Under the pieces are notes generated by a model. That model ran no database searches. It had not been told where the DNA came from and saw nothing but the letters and a program-made list of their open reading frames with translations. From NCBI GenBank assembly GCA_037962975.1, contig JAYKXN010000109.1:62001-126000 (forward strand): DNA of 64,000 nt, written 5' to 3'. A program made the translations under genes and the position numbers. Position 1 is the stretch's first letter, and every line of letters begins with the position of its first letter. This stretch comes from Clitoria ternatea. Taxonomy: Eukaryota; Streptophyta; Magnoliopsida; Fabales; Fabaceae. Positions 1 through 13,727 of the stretch are shown one piece after another.

Positions 1-2350
1 CATATAGAATAACAACTTAATAATTTTAAAATATTATAAAATTAAAAATATGTATGGTAATTGTTTTTATATTTGTACTAGTTACATTTTTGAAATCATA
101 GTGACCTAATAGATATTATAAATATAGCTAAATAGACATGATAAACAAACCTTAGGACAATTTCACTAAAAGGAAAAGTATGGTTGTGTTGTGATGCAAT
201 GTTGACCACGTATGTGTAGGATATGATGAGTGACACCCCTATTTAGAGTAAAAAAGAGAGGACTTCATTTTCTTATTTTTGAAGAGTAATATAGAGAACC
301 ATTTTTAAAAAGTTTAATATGTAGTTAATCTTAAAGTTTTATAAGTTTGACTTCTTCTTAAACCTATTAAATGTTATTATTATGTTCTTTACCCTTATAT
401 ATATATATATATTTGTGTGTGTATAGATTAATAATTCATTTTTAAATCATTATTCTAAAATTTAGGGTAAAGGTTTTGATATAGTAAATTAACATAAAAA
501 TGATGGATTTGCAAATCAATTATACATATACATACATGAATAGTTATGATTCTCATATATCTCTTAATATTTTTTCACATAAAACTAATTTTGTAAATAC
601 ATATTATTTGAATTTAATAATTTTAACATTCTAAAATTAGTCATCCAAATATACTCTAAGGTTTAGCTCTTTAATGGTAAAAATCAAATTCAAACTTCAA
701 TAACAATTTTTCATAATGATTGTTAGTTAAAGAATTATTTGAAACCCCATGAAATTTTATTTAAGAATTACTTATTTGATGGAAACAAATAGATGAAGCA
801 TTTTCAAAGCTTGTGTAGTCCATTTAAATGCTAATTTTGAGCTTAAATTATGTTGAGTTATGATCTTTTAAAGCTTAATTTAGATATAATTTGTTCCTTG
901 ATATGTCGGTATGACTCATCTTCGAAATCTAAAAACAAAAATATAGAATAAGAACTTAATATTTTAAAATATTATAAAGTTAAAAATAATTATGGTAATT
1001 ATTTTTATAATTATACTAGTTATATTTTGGAAATCATAGTGACCTAATAGACATTATAAATTTAGCTAAGTAGACTTGATAAGCAAACCATAGGACAATT
1101 TCACTGAAAGAAAAAATATGATTGTGTTGTGAGGCAATGTTGACCACATATGTGTAGGTTATGATGACTGACACAACTATTTAGAGTGAAAAAGAAAAGA
1201 CTTCATTTTCTTGTTTTTGAAGAGTAATATAGAGAAACATTTTTTAAAAGTTTAATATATAGTTAAGCTTAATGTTTTATAAGTTTGACTTCTTCTTAAA
1301 CCTATTCAATGTTATTATTATGTTCTTTACTCTTATATATATATATTTATATATGTTTGTGTGTGTACACATTAATAATTCATTTGTAAATCAATGTTTT
1401 AGACTTTAAGGTAAAGTTTTTGACATAGTAAATTTGCAAATCAGTTATAGATATAGATACGTGACTAGATATGATTCTCAGATATATCTTAATATTTCTT
1501 CACATAAGACTTGTTTTGTAAATACTTATTATTTGAATTTAATAATTCTAATATTCTAAAATTAGCCATCAAAATATACTCTAAGTTTTAGCTCTTCAGT
1601 GCTAAAAATCAAATTCAAACTTCAATAACAAATTTTCAATATGGTTCTGAGTTCAAGAATTCTTTGAAACCCCTGGAAATTTTATTTAGAAATTACTTAT
1701 TTGATGGAAACTAATAGATGAAGCATTTTCAAAGCTTGTGTAGTCCACTTAAATGCTAATTTTGAGCTCAAATTATCTTGAGTTATGATCTTTTAAAGCT
1801 CAATTTAGATATTGTTTATTCCTTAATATGTCAGTACTGACTCATCTTTGAAATCTAAAAACAAAACATATAAAACAACAACTTAATAATTTTAAAATAT
1901 TATAAAGTTAAAATTAAAAATAGTTATCGTAATTATTTTTATAATTATACTAGTTATATTTTTGAAATCATAGTGACCTAATAAACATTATAAATTTAGC
2001 TAAATAGACTTCATAAGCAAACCTTAGGACAATTTCACTGAAAGAAACAATATGGTTATGTTGTGAGGCAATGTTGACAACATATGTGTAGGCTATGATG
2101 AGTAGCACCCGTATTTAGAGTAAAAAAGAAAGGACTCAATTTTCTTATTTTTGAAGAATAATATAGAAAACCATTTTTAAAAAGTTAAATATGTAGTTAA
2201 TCTTAATGTTTATAAGTTTGATTTCTTCTTAAACCTATTAAATGTTATTATTATGTTCTTTGCTCATATATATATATGTGTGTGTGTGTGTGTACACACT
2301 AATAATTCATTTTTGAATCAATGTTTTAAAATATAGGGTAAAGATTTTGA
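1..2350 (+). repeat. Family A satellite block 1 (copy 1)
   Basis: Head-to-tail monomers start at 1, 940 and 1867; the third is cut at the junction with family B. Marker strings present in each unit include TGACCTAATAGACATTATAA and GCAATGTTGAC, and each unit has an (AT)n(GT)n tract about 400 bp in. No gene is visible; stops are frequent in all frames. Confidence 0.9.
2266..2293. repeat. Compound microsatellite (AT)6(GT)8, copy 1
   Basis: It lies at the standard position in a family A monomer. The matching tract is (AT)7(GT)8 in copy 2 and (AT)7(GT)14 in copy 3. Confidence 0.9.
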
Positions 2351-3412
2351 CATATTAAACTTGTCAATTAATCTTAGTATACTTTTAAAATTTCATTGAG
2401 TAACAAAGAAGAAAGATCAATGATTATTACATTTTCCACTAATATAAAAAGTATCAAGATTAATTAATAAAAGTATGTGTTGAAAAACATAATCAATGCA
2501 CATTGTAAATTGAAAGAAGTCATATAAAAATTAACATGAAAAATTCTAAAACACATGTCACAAAAAGGATAAGAGAAAATACATTAAAAATTAAGGAAAA
2601 CTAAAATATATTATTTATATTATTAATTAATATTAATATATTTTAAATTAAATGCATCAATTAAGAATAATATTTATAAAAATAATAACATATAATTGAT
2701 ATCAAAGATGACTGAATCTATTTAAGAATGTTATTTATACAAATAATGATTCATTCATGTTATAAAATGACTAAAAAAAGTTACAGAGACTTCATAAATG
2801 GACACGCATGGATGCACGTACGCATGCACGAGAATTATTCAATAGTTTCATTGTATGGAATCCAAAACAACCTTGAAAGTATTTATAAACATTGTATAAA
2901 ACTTTTAAAAAGAAAAGAAGTCTCGCCACTAGTTCTTTTTCAATCACCATATTATGTTATTTTATGTTTATTAAGAAATTTAGTTATTTTAGGTAAACAT
3001 ATTAAACTTGTCAATTATTTTTGGTATACTTTTAAAATTACATTGAATAATAAGGAAGAAATATCAATGATTATTTCTTATTCCACTGATATAAATATTT
3101 TCATGATTATTTATTAACAGTATGTGTTGAAAAAATAATCAATGCACATTGTAAATTGAAAGAAGTCATATAAAAATTAACAAGAATTCAAAAACCCGTC
3201 ACATAAAAAGGATAAAAGAAAATACATTAAAAACTAAGGAAAAATAAAATATATTATTTATATTTTTCATTAATATTAATATATTTTAAATTAAGTGCAT
3301 CAATTAAGACTTGATGTGACCCCTTACGCGATTCTCTTACTAAATAAACCTTAAAATATAAAAGAATATTATTATTAATAATATATAATTTGTTAATTCT
3401 TTTTGTCAGATT

Positions 3413-3489
3413 CTTTTACTATCGATCTTTACGATCAATAAACAGAAAAAGGGAATTAATCAACTTCTATTGATAATTGATAGCAAAAG
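3413..3489. repeat. Family B hairpin, typical example
   Basis: Left arm 3413-3440 and right arm 3468-3489, with the common ATCGAT and ATAGCAAAAG variants that add one mismatch and one G-T pair. Arms and loop length match other monomers. Confidence 0.72.
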
Positions 3490-4412
3490 TGAGAGAATTC
3501 TAATCAAGAATAATATTTATAAAAATAATAACATATAATTGATATCAAAGATGACTGAATCCATTTAAGAATGCTATTTGTACAAAGAATGATTCATTGA
3601 AGTCATTAAACGAATAAAGAAACTCAAAAAAACTACATAAATGGACACACATGCATGGACGCACGTACGCATGCATGAAAATTATTTCGTAGTTTCATTG
3701 TATCGACTCCAAAACAACATTGAATGTATTTATAAATATTGTTTAAAACTTTTAAAAAGAAAAGAAGTCTCACCACTAGTGCTTTTTCTATCACCATATT
3801 ATGTTATTTTATGTTGATTAAGAAATTTATTTATTATAGATAAACATATTAAACTTGTCAACTATTTTTGATATACTTTTTAAATTATATTGAATAATAA
3901 ACAAGAAAAATCAATGATTATTTCATATTCTACTGATATAAATATTATCAAGCTTAATTTATAAGAGTATGTATTTAAAAAAGGATAAGAGAAAATACAT
4001 TAAAAATTAAGGAAAAATAAAATATATTATTTATAGTTTTAATTAATATTAATATATTTTAAATTAAATGCATCAACTAAGACTTGGTATGATCCTTTAC
4101 GCAATTCTCTTACTAAATAAACCTTAAAAAATGAAAGAATATAATTATTAATAATATATAATTTGTTAATTATTTTTGTCTGATTCTTTTACTATTGATC
4201 TTTACTATCAATAAATGGAAAAGGGAATTCATCATCTTCTATTGATAATTGATAGCAAAAGTAAGAGAATCTAATTAAGAATAAAATTTATAAAATAATA
4301 ACATATAATTGATATCAAAGATGACTAACTCCATTTAAGAAGGATATTTGTAAAAATAATGATCATTCTGGTTATAAAATGACTAAAAAAACTCACAAAG
4401 ACTTCACAAATG

Positions 4413-4445
4413 CACACGCATGCATGGACGTACGTACGCACGCAT
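4413..4445. promoter_or_regulatory. CpG-rich alternating patch with RY motif in family B
   Basis: It reads as two alternating pyrimidine/purine runs, CACACGCATGCATG and a stretch of ACGTACGTACGCACGCA type, in otherwise AT-rich DNA. CATGCATG is the plant RY element bound by B3-domain proteins such as VAL1, FUS3 and ABI3. Equivalent patches lie near 2803, 3645, 5778, 6625, 7434, 8241, 9050, 9660, 10408, 11104, 11944, 12676, 13527, 14376 and 15223, in the other B blocks, and in B2. Binding is inference. Confidence 0.6.
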
Positions 4446-7400
4446 CAAAATTATTAAGTAGTTTTTTTTATAGAATCCAAAACAACATTGAAAGTATTTA
4501 TAAATATTGTATAAAACTTTTAAAAAGAAAAGAAGTCTCGCCATTAAGACTAAGGGAAAGTAAAATATATTATTTATATTTTTTTAATATTAATATATTT
4601 TAAATTAAATGCATCAATTAAGACTTGAGTGACTCCTTAAAAAAGATAGAATATAATTATTAATAATATATAATTTGTGAATTATTTTTGTGAGATTCTT
4701 TTACTATCGATCTTTACTATCAATAAATGGAAAAAGGGGAATTAATCAACCTCTATTGATAATTGATAGCAAAAGAGAGAGAATTCTAATTAAGAATAAT
4801 ATTTATAAAAATAATATTATATAATTGATATCAAAGATGACTGAATCCATTTAAGAATGCAATTTGTACAAATAATGATTCATTCACGTCATATAAAACG
4901 ACTAAAAAACTCACAAAGACTTCATAAATGGACACGTATGCTTGGACACACGTACGCATACACAACAATTATTAAGTAGTTTAATTGTATGGAATCCAAA
5001 ACAACCTTGAAAGTATTTATAAACATTGTATAAAACTTTTAAAAAGAAAAGAAGTCTCGCCACTAGTTCTTTTTCAATCACCATATTATGTTACTTTATG
5101 TTGATTAAGAAATTTAGTTATTTTAGGTAAACATATTAAACTTGTCAATTATTCTTGGTATACTTTTAAAATTACATTGAAAAATAAGGATGAAATATCA
5201 ATGATTATTTCATATTCCACTGATATAAATATTTTCATGATTATTTATTAACAGTATGTGTTGAAAAAATAATCAATGCACACTGTAAATTGAAAGAAGT
5301 CATATAAAAATTAACAAGAATTCAAAAACACGTCTCATAAAAAGGATAAAAGAAAATACATTAAAAACTAAGGAAAAATAAAATATATTATTTATATTTT
5401 TTATTAATATTAATATATTTTAAATTAAGTGCATCAATTAAGACTTGATGTGACCCCTTACGCGATTCTCTTACTAAATAAACCTTAAAAGATAAAAGCA
5501 TATAATTATTAATAATATATAATTTCTTAATTCTTTTTGTCAGATTCTTTTACTATCGATCTTTACGATCAATAAATGGAAAAAGGGAATTAATCAACTT
5601 CTATTGATAATTGATAGCAAAAGTGAGAGAATTCTAATCAAGAATAATATTTATAAAAATAATAACATATAATTGATATCAAAGATGACTGAATCCATTT
5701 AAGAATGCTATTTGTACAAAGAACGTTTTATTAAAGTCATTAAACGAATAAAGAAACTCACAAAGACTTCATAAATGGACACGCATGCATGGACGCACGT
5801 ACGCATGCATGAAAATTATTTCGTAGTTTCATTGTAAGGAATCCAAAACAACATTGAATGTATTTATAAATATTGTTTAAAATTTTTAAAAAGAAAAGAA
5901 GTCTCACCACTAGTGCTTTTTCTATCACCATATTATGTTATTTTATGTTGATTAAGAAATTTAGTTATATTAGGTAAATATATTAACTTGTCAATAATTC
6001 TTGGTATACTTTTAAAATTACATTGAATAATAAACAAGAAGATCAATGATTATTTCATATTCCACTGATATAAATAGTATCAAAATTAATAAATAAAAGT
6101 ATGTGTTGAAAAAGTAATCAATGCACACTGTAAATTGAAAGAAGTCATATAAAAATTAACATGCAAAATTCTAAAACACATGTCATAAAAAGGATAAGAG
6201 AAAATACATTAAAGATGAAGGAAAAATAAAATATATTTTTTATATTTTTAATTAATATTAATTTATTTTAAATTAAATGCATCGATTAAGACTCAGTGTG
6301 ATCCCTTATGCGATTCTCTTACTAAATAAACCTTAAAAAATAAAATAATAGAATTATTAATAAAATATAATTTTTTAATTAATTTTGTCACATTCTTTTA
6401 CTATCGATCTTTACTATCAATAAATGGAAAAGAGAATTAATCATCTTCTATTGATAATTGATAGTAAAAGAGAGAGAATTCTAAGTAAGAATAATATTTA
6501 TAAAAATAATAACATATAATTGATATCAAAGAAGACTGAAGCCATTTAAGAATGCTATTTGTACAAATTAGGATTCATTCACGTCATAAAACGACTAAAA
6601 AAACTCACAAAGACTTCATAAATGTACACGTATGCTTGGACGCACGTATGCATGCACGAAAATTATTAAGTAGTTTCATTGTATGGAATCCAAAACAGCA
6701 TTGAAAATATTTATAAATATTGTATAAAACTTTTAAAAAGAAAAGAAGAGTCGTCACTAGTGCTTTTTCTCTCACCATATTTTGCTATTTTACGTTGATT
6801 AAGAAATTTAGTTATATTAGGTAAACATATTAAACTTATCAATTATTCTTGGTATACTTTTAAAATTACATTGAATAATAAACTAGAAAGATCAATGATT
6901 AATAAAAGTATGTGTTAAAAAAATATTCAATGCGCATTGTAAATTGAAAGAAGTCATATGAAAATTAACATGAAAAAGACTAAAACACATGTCATAAAAA
7001 GGATAAGAGAAAATACATTGAAAATTAAGGAAAAATAAAATATATTATTTATAATTTTAATTAATATTAATATATTTTAGATTAAATGCATCAATTAAGA
7101 CTTGGTGTAATCCCTTACGTGATTCTCTTACTAAATAAACCTTAAAAAATAAAATAATATAATTATTAATAAAATATAATTTTTTACTTAATTTTGTCAT
7201 ATTCTTTTACTATCAATCTTTACTATCAATAAATGGAAAAGGGAATTAATCATCTTCTATTGATAATTGATAGTAAAAGTGAGAGAATGTAAATAAGAAT
7301 TATATTTATAAAATAATAATATATAATTGATATCAAAGATGACTAACTCCATTTAAGAATGCTATTTGTAAAAATAATGATTGATTCTTGTTATAAAACG

Positions 7401-10271
7401 ACCAAAAAAAGTTCAAAGACTTCATAAAAGCACACGTATGCATGGACGCACGTACGCACGCATAAAAGTTTTTAAGTAGTTTCATTGTATGGAATCCAAA
7501 ACAACATTGAAAGTAATTATAAATATTGTATAAAACGTTTAAAAAGAACAGAAGTCTCGTCACTAGTGCTTTTTCTATCACCATATTATGTTATTTTATG
7601 TTGATTAAGAAATTTAGTTATATTAGGTAAACATATTAAACTTGTCAATTATTCTTGGTATACTTTTAAAATTACATTGAATAGTAAACAAGAAAGAACA
7701 ATAATTAATAAAAGTATACGTTGAAAAAATATTCAATGCACAATGTAAATTGAAAGAAGTCATATAAAAATTAACATAAACAATTCTAAAATACATGTCA
7801 TAAAAAGGATAAGAGAAAATACATTAAAAATTAAGGAAGAATAAAATATATTCTTTATAATTTTAATTAATATTAATATATTTTAAATTAAATGCATCAA
7901 TTAAGACTTGGTGTAATCCCTTACGCGATTCTCTTATTAAATAAACCTTAAAAAATAACATAATATATTTATTAATAATATATAATTCATTAATTATTTT
8001 TGTCAGATTCTTTTACTATCGATCTTTACTATCAATAAATGGAAAATGGGAATTAATCCACCTTTATTGATAATTGATAGCAAAAGTGAGAGAATTCTAA
8101 TTAACAATAATACTTATAAAAATAAAAATGTATAATTGATATCAAAGATGACTAAATCCATTTTAGAGTGCTATTTGTACAAATAATGATTCATTCACAT
8201 CATAAAACGACTAAAAAACTCACAAAGACTTCATAAATGGACACACATGCATGGACGCGCGTAGTTTCATTGTATTGAATCCAGAAAAACATTGAAAGTA
8301 TTTATGAATATTGTTTAAAACTTTTAAAAAGAAAAGAAGTCTCGCCACTAGAGCTTTTTCTATCACCATATTATGTTATTTTATGTTGATTAAGAAATTT
8401 AGTTATTTTACATAAACATATTAAACTTCTCAATTATTCTTGGTATACTTTTAAAATTACACTGAATAACAAAAAAGAAAGGTCAATGATTATTTCATAT
8501 TCCACTGATATAGTAGTATCAAGATTAATTAATAAGAGTATATATTGAAAACAATAATCAATGCGCATTGTAAATTGAAAGAAGTCATGTAAAAATGAAC
8601 ATGAAAAATTCTAAAACACATGTCATAAAAAGGATAAGAGAAGGTACATTAAAAACTAAGGAAAAATAAAATATATGATTTATATTTTTAATTAATATTA
8701 ATATATTTTAAATTAAATGCATCAACTAAGACTTGGTGTGATCCCTTACGCGATTCTCTTACTAAATAAACCTTAAAAAATATAAAAGAATATAATTATT
8801 AATTATTTTTGTCAGATTCTTTTACTATCGATCTTTTGTATTAATAAATGGAAAAAGGGAATTAATCAACCTCTATTGATAATTGATAGCAAAAGTGAAG
8901 GAATTCTAATTAAGAATAATATTTATAAATATACTAACATATAATTGATATCAAAGATGACTGAATCCATTTAAGAATGCTGTTTGTGAAAATAATGATT
9001 CATTCACGTCATAAAACGACTAAAAAAACTCACTAAGACTTTATAAATGGACACGTATGCTTGGACGCACGTACGCATGCACGAAAGTTATTAAGTAGTT
9101 TCATTGTATGGAATCCAAAAAAACGTTGAAAGTATTTTTAAATATTGTATTAAACTTTTAAAAAGAAAACTAAAACATTGTATTGAATCCAAAAAAACAT
9201 TAAAAGTATTTCTAAAACATACTTCATAAAAAGGATAAGAGAAAATATATTAAAAATTAAGGAAAATTAAAACATATTATTTATATTTTTAATTAATATT
9301 AATATATTTTAAATTAAATCAATCAATTAAGACTGAGTGTGATCCCTTATGCGATTCTCTTACTAAATAAACCTTAAAAAATAAAAGAATATAATTATTA
9401 ATAATATATAATTTGTTAATTAATTTAGTCACATTCTTTTACTATCAATCTTTACTATCAATAAATGGAAAATGGAATCAATCATCTTCTATTGATAATT
9501 GATAACAAAAGTGAGAGAATCTAATTAAAATATTTATAAAAATAATAACATATAATTGATACCAAAGATGACTAACTCCATTTAAGAATGCTATTTGTAA
9601 AAATAATGACTCATTCAAGTCATTAAACGACTAAAAAGACTCACAAATACTTTATCAATGCACACGCATCCATGGACGAACGTACGCACGATTTCATCGT
9701 ATGGAATCCAAAACAACATTAAATGTATTTATAAATATTGTATAAAACTTTAAAAAAAAAAGAAATCTTAAAAAAAAGAAATCTCGTCACTAGTTCTTTT
9801 TCTAACACCATATTATGATATTTTATGTTGATTAAGAAATTTAGTTATTTTAGGTAAACATATTAAACTTGTCAATTATGCTTGGAATACTTTAAAAATT
9901 CCATTGAGTAATAAAGAAGAAAGATAAATGATTATTACATATTCCACTAATATGAATAGTATCAAGATTAATTAATAAAAGTATGTGTTGAAAAACATAA
10001 TCAATACACACTGTAAATTGAAAGAAGTCATATAAAAATTAACATGAAAAATTCTAAAACACATATCAAAAAAAGGATAAGAGAAAATACACTAAAAATT
10101 AAGGAAAAATAAATATATTATTTATATTATTAAATAATATTAATATATTTTAAATTAAGTGCATCAACTAAGACTTGGTGTGATCCCTTACGCGCTTCTC
10201 TTCCTAAATAAACCTTAAAAAAGAATATAATTATTAATAATATATAATTCGTTAATTAATTTTGTCACATT

Positions 10272-10347
10272 CTTTTACTATCAATCTTTACTATCAATAA
10301 ATGGAAAAGGGAATTAATCAACTTCTATTGATAATTGATAGTAAAAG
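10272..10347. repeat. Imperfect inverted repeat (hairpin) of family B, best example
   Basis: Left arm CTTTTACTATCAAT plus TATCAATA, separated by six bases, pairs perfectly with the right arm TATTGATA plus ATTGATAGTAAAAG. That gives 22 pairs with a six-base bulge and a 26-base loop (10300-10325). Almost every B monomer has this structure with a few mismatches. Confidence 0.8.
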
Positions 10348-10727
10348 TGAGAGAATTCTAATGTTATAAAACGGCTACAAAAACTTACAATGACTTCATA
10401 AATGGACACACATGGATGGACTCACGTACGCATGCACGAAAATTATTAAGTCATTTCATTGCATGGAATCCAAAACAACATTGAAAGTATCTATAAATAT
10501 TGTATAAAACCTTTAAAAAGAAAATAAGTCTCGCCACTAGTGCTTTTTCTATCACCATATTCTGTTAATTTATGTTGATTAAGAAATTTAATTATTTTAG
10601 GTAAACATATTAAACTTGTCAATTATTCTTGGTATACTTTTAAAATTACATTGAATAATAAAGAAGAAAGATCAATGATTATTTCATATTCCTCTAATAT
10701 AAATAGTATCAAGATTAATTTTTAAAA

Positions 10728-13290
10728 GTATGTGTTAAAAAAATAATCAATGCACATTGTAAATTGAAAAAAGTCATATAAAAATTAACATGAAAAATTC
10801 TAAAACACATGTCATAAAAAGGATAAGAGAAAATACATTAAAAATTAAGGAAAAATAAAATATATTAATTACTTTGTGTCATCGCTTACGCAATTCTCTT
10901 TCAAAATAAACCTTAAAAAAAGAATATAATTATTAATAATATATAATTTGTTAATTAATTTTGTCACATTCTTTTACTATCAATCTTTACTATCAATAAA
11001 TGGAAAAGGGAATTAATCAACTTCTATTGATAATTGATAGTAAAAGTGAGAGAATTCTAATGTTATAAAACGACTAAAAAAACTTACAAAGACCTCATAA
11101 ATGGACATGCATGGATGGACGCACATACGCATGCACGAAAATTATTAAGTAGTTTCATTGTATGGAATCCAAAACAACATTAAAAGTATTTATAAATATT
11201 GTATAAAACTTTTAAAAAGAAAAGAAATCTCGCCACTATTGCATTTTCTATCACCGTATTCTGTTAATTTATGTTGATTAAGAAATTTAGTTATTTTTTG
11301 TACACATATTAGACTTGTCAATTATTCTTGGCATACTTTTAAAATTACATTGAATAATAAAGAAGAAAGATCAATGATTATTTCGTATTCTATTGATATA
11401 AGTAGTATAAAGATTAATTTTTAAGAGTATGTGTTAAAAAAATAATCAATGCACATTGTAAATTGAAAGAAGTCATATAAAAATTAACATGAAAAATTCT
11501 AAAACACATGTCATAAAAAGGATAAGAGACAACACATTAAAAATTAAGGAAAAAATATATTATTTATATTTTTAATTAATATTAATATATTTTAAATTAA
11601 ATGCATTAATTAAGACTTGTGTGATCCCTTACACGATTCTCTTACTAAATAAACCTTAAAAAATTAAAGAATATAATTAATAATAATATATAGTTTGTTA
11701 ATTAATTTTGTCACATTCTTTTACTATCGATCTTTACTATCAATAAATGGAAAAAGGAATTCATCATCTTCAATTGATAATTGATAGCAAAAGTGAGAAA
11801 GTCTAATTAAGAATAATATTTATAAAATAATAACATATAATTGATATCAAAGATGACTAACTTCATTTAAGAATGCTATTTGTAAAAATAATGATCATTT
11901 TGGTTATAAAACGACTAAAAAACTCACAAAGACTTCATAAATGCACACACATGCATGGACGCACGTACACACGCATAAAAATTATTAAGTAGTTTCATTC
12001 TATGGAATCTAGAACAACATTGAAAGTATTTATAAATATTGTATAAAACTTTTAAAAAAAAAAGAAGTCTCGCTACTAGTTCTTTTTCTATCACTATATT
12101 ATGTTATTTTATGTTGAGTAAGAAATTTAGTTATTTTAGGTAAACATATTAAACTTATTCTTGGCATAGTTTTAAAATTATGTTGAATAATAGGATGAAA
12201 GAACAATGATTACTTATATTTTTAATTAATATTCTATATTTATATAAAAATTAACAAGAAAAATTCTAAAACACATGTCATAAAATATATTATTTATATT
12301 TTTAATTAATATTATATATTTTAAATTACATACATCAATTAAGACCTGATGTGAACCCTTACGCGATTCTCTTACTAAATAAACCTTAAAAATAAAACAA
12401 TATAATTATTAATAATATATAATTTGTTAATTATATTTGTCAGATTCCTTTACTATCGATCTTTACTATCAATAAATTTAAAAAGGGAACTAATCAACCT
12501 CTATTGATAATTGATAGTAAAAGTGAAAGAATTCTAATTAATAATGTTATTTATAAAAATAATAACATATCATTGATATCAAAGATAACTGAATCCATTT
12601 AAGAATGCTATTTGTACAAATAATGATTCATTCACATCATAAAACGACTAAAAAAACTCGTAAAGACTTTATAAATGGACACATATGCTTGGACGCACGT
12701 ACGCACACATGAAAATTATTAAGTAGTGTCATTGTATGGACTCCAAAACAACATTGAAAGTATTTATAAATATTGTATAAAACTTATAAAAAGAAAAGAA
12801 GTCTCGCCACTAGTACTTTTTCTATCATCATATTATGTTATATTATGTTGATTAACAAATTTAGTTAATTTAGGTAAATATATTAAACTTGTCAATTATT
12901 CTTGGTATACTTTTAAAATTACATTGAATAATAAAGAAGAAAGATCAATAATTATTTCATATTCCATTGATATAAATAGTATCAAGATTAATTAATAAGA
13001 GTATGTGTTGAAAAAAATAATCAATGTACATCGTAAATTGAAAGAAGTCATATAAAAATTAACATGAAAAATTCTAAAACACATGTCATAAAATGGATAA
13101 GAGAAAATACATTAAAAATTAAGGAAAAATAAATATATTATTTATATTTTTAATTAATATTAATATATTTTAAATTAAATGCATCAATTAAGACTTGATG
13201 TGACCCCTTACACGATTCTCTTACTAAATAAACATCAAAAAATAAAAGAATATAATAATTAATAATATATAATTTGTTAATTAATTTTAT
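10728..13290 (+). repeat. Nested duplication, member 1 (also 23126-25745)
   Basis: This run of about three B units shares rare variants with 23126-25745: the string GTGTCATCGCTTACGCAATT, loss of about 130 bp before the CpG-rich patch, and the AGGATGAAAGAACAATGATTA region with a short duplicated AT-rich tract. The sampled difference is about 1.6%. Member 2 keeps about 60 bp near 23270 that are missing here near 10868, so neither is a simple copy of the other. Confidence 0.75.
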
Positions 13291-13727
13291 CACATTCTTT
13301 TACTATTGATCTTTACTATCAATAAATGGAAAAGGGAATTAATCATCTTCTATTGATAATTGATAGCAAAAGTGAGAGAATCTAATTAAGAATAATATTT
13401 ATAAAAATAATAACATATAATTGATATCAAAGATGACTAACTCCATTCAAGAATGCTATTTGTAACAATAATGATTCATTCTGGTTATAAAACAACTAAA
13501 AAGACTCACATAGACCTCACAAATGCACACACATGCATGGATACACATACACACGCATGAAAATTATTAAGTAGTTTCATTGTATGGAATCCAAAACAAC
13601 ATTGAAAGTATTTATAAATATTGTATAAAACTTTTAAAAAAGAAAAGAAGTCCCGCCACTAGTGCGTTTTGTATCACCATATTATGTTATTTTATGTTGA
13701 TTAAGAAATTTAGTTATTTTAGGTAAA

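Noticed and set aside
463..469. TTTAGGG as telomeric repeat in family A
   Set aside because: It occurs once per monomer and never in tandem, so it is not a telomere or interstitial telomeric array.
1..2350. LTR retrotransposon origin of family A
   Set aside because: No TG...CA ends, primer-binding site, polypurine tract or gag-pol similarity could be found by reading.
2728..3117. 129-codon frame in family B as a gene, with its relatives at 4379, 26793, 28390, 34413, 36064, 61325 and 62976
   Set aside because: The frame is satellite sequence, broken by stops or indels in most monomers, with no recognisable domain.
7333..7584. Minus-strand frames with a CVRASMH-type string (also 15183, 25087, 39018, 46867)
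   Set aside because: These read the complement of the CpG-rich patch and flanks of family B; they vary with monomer indels and have no homolog known to me.
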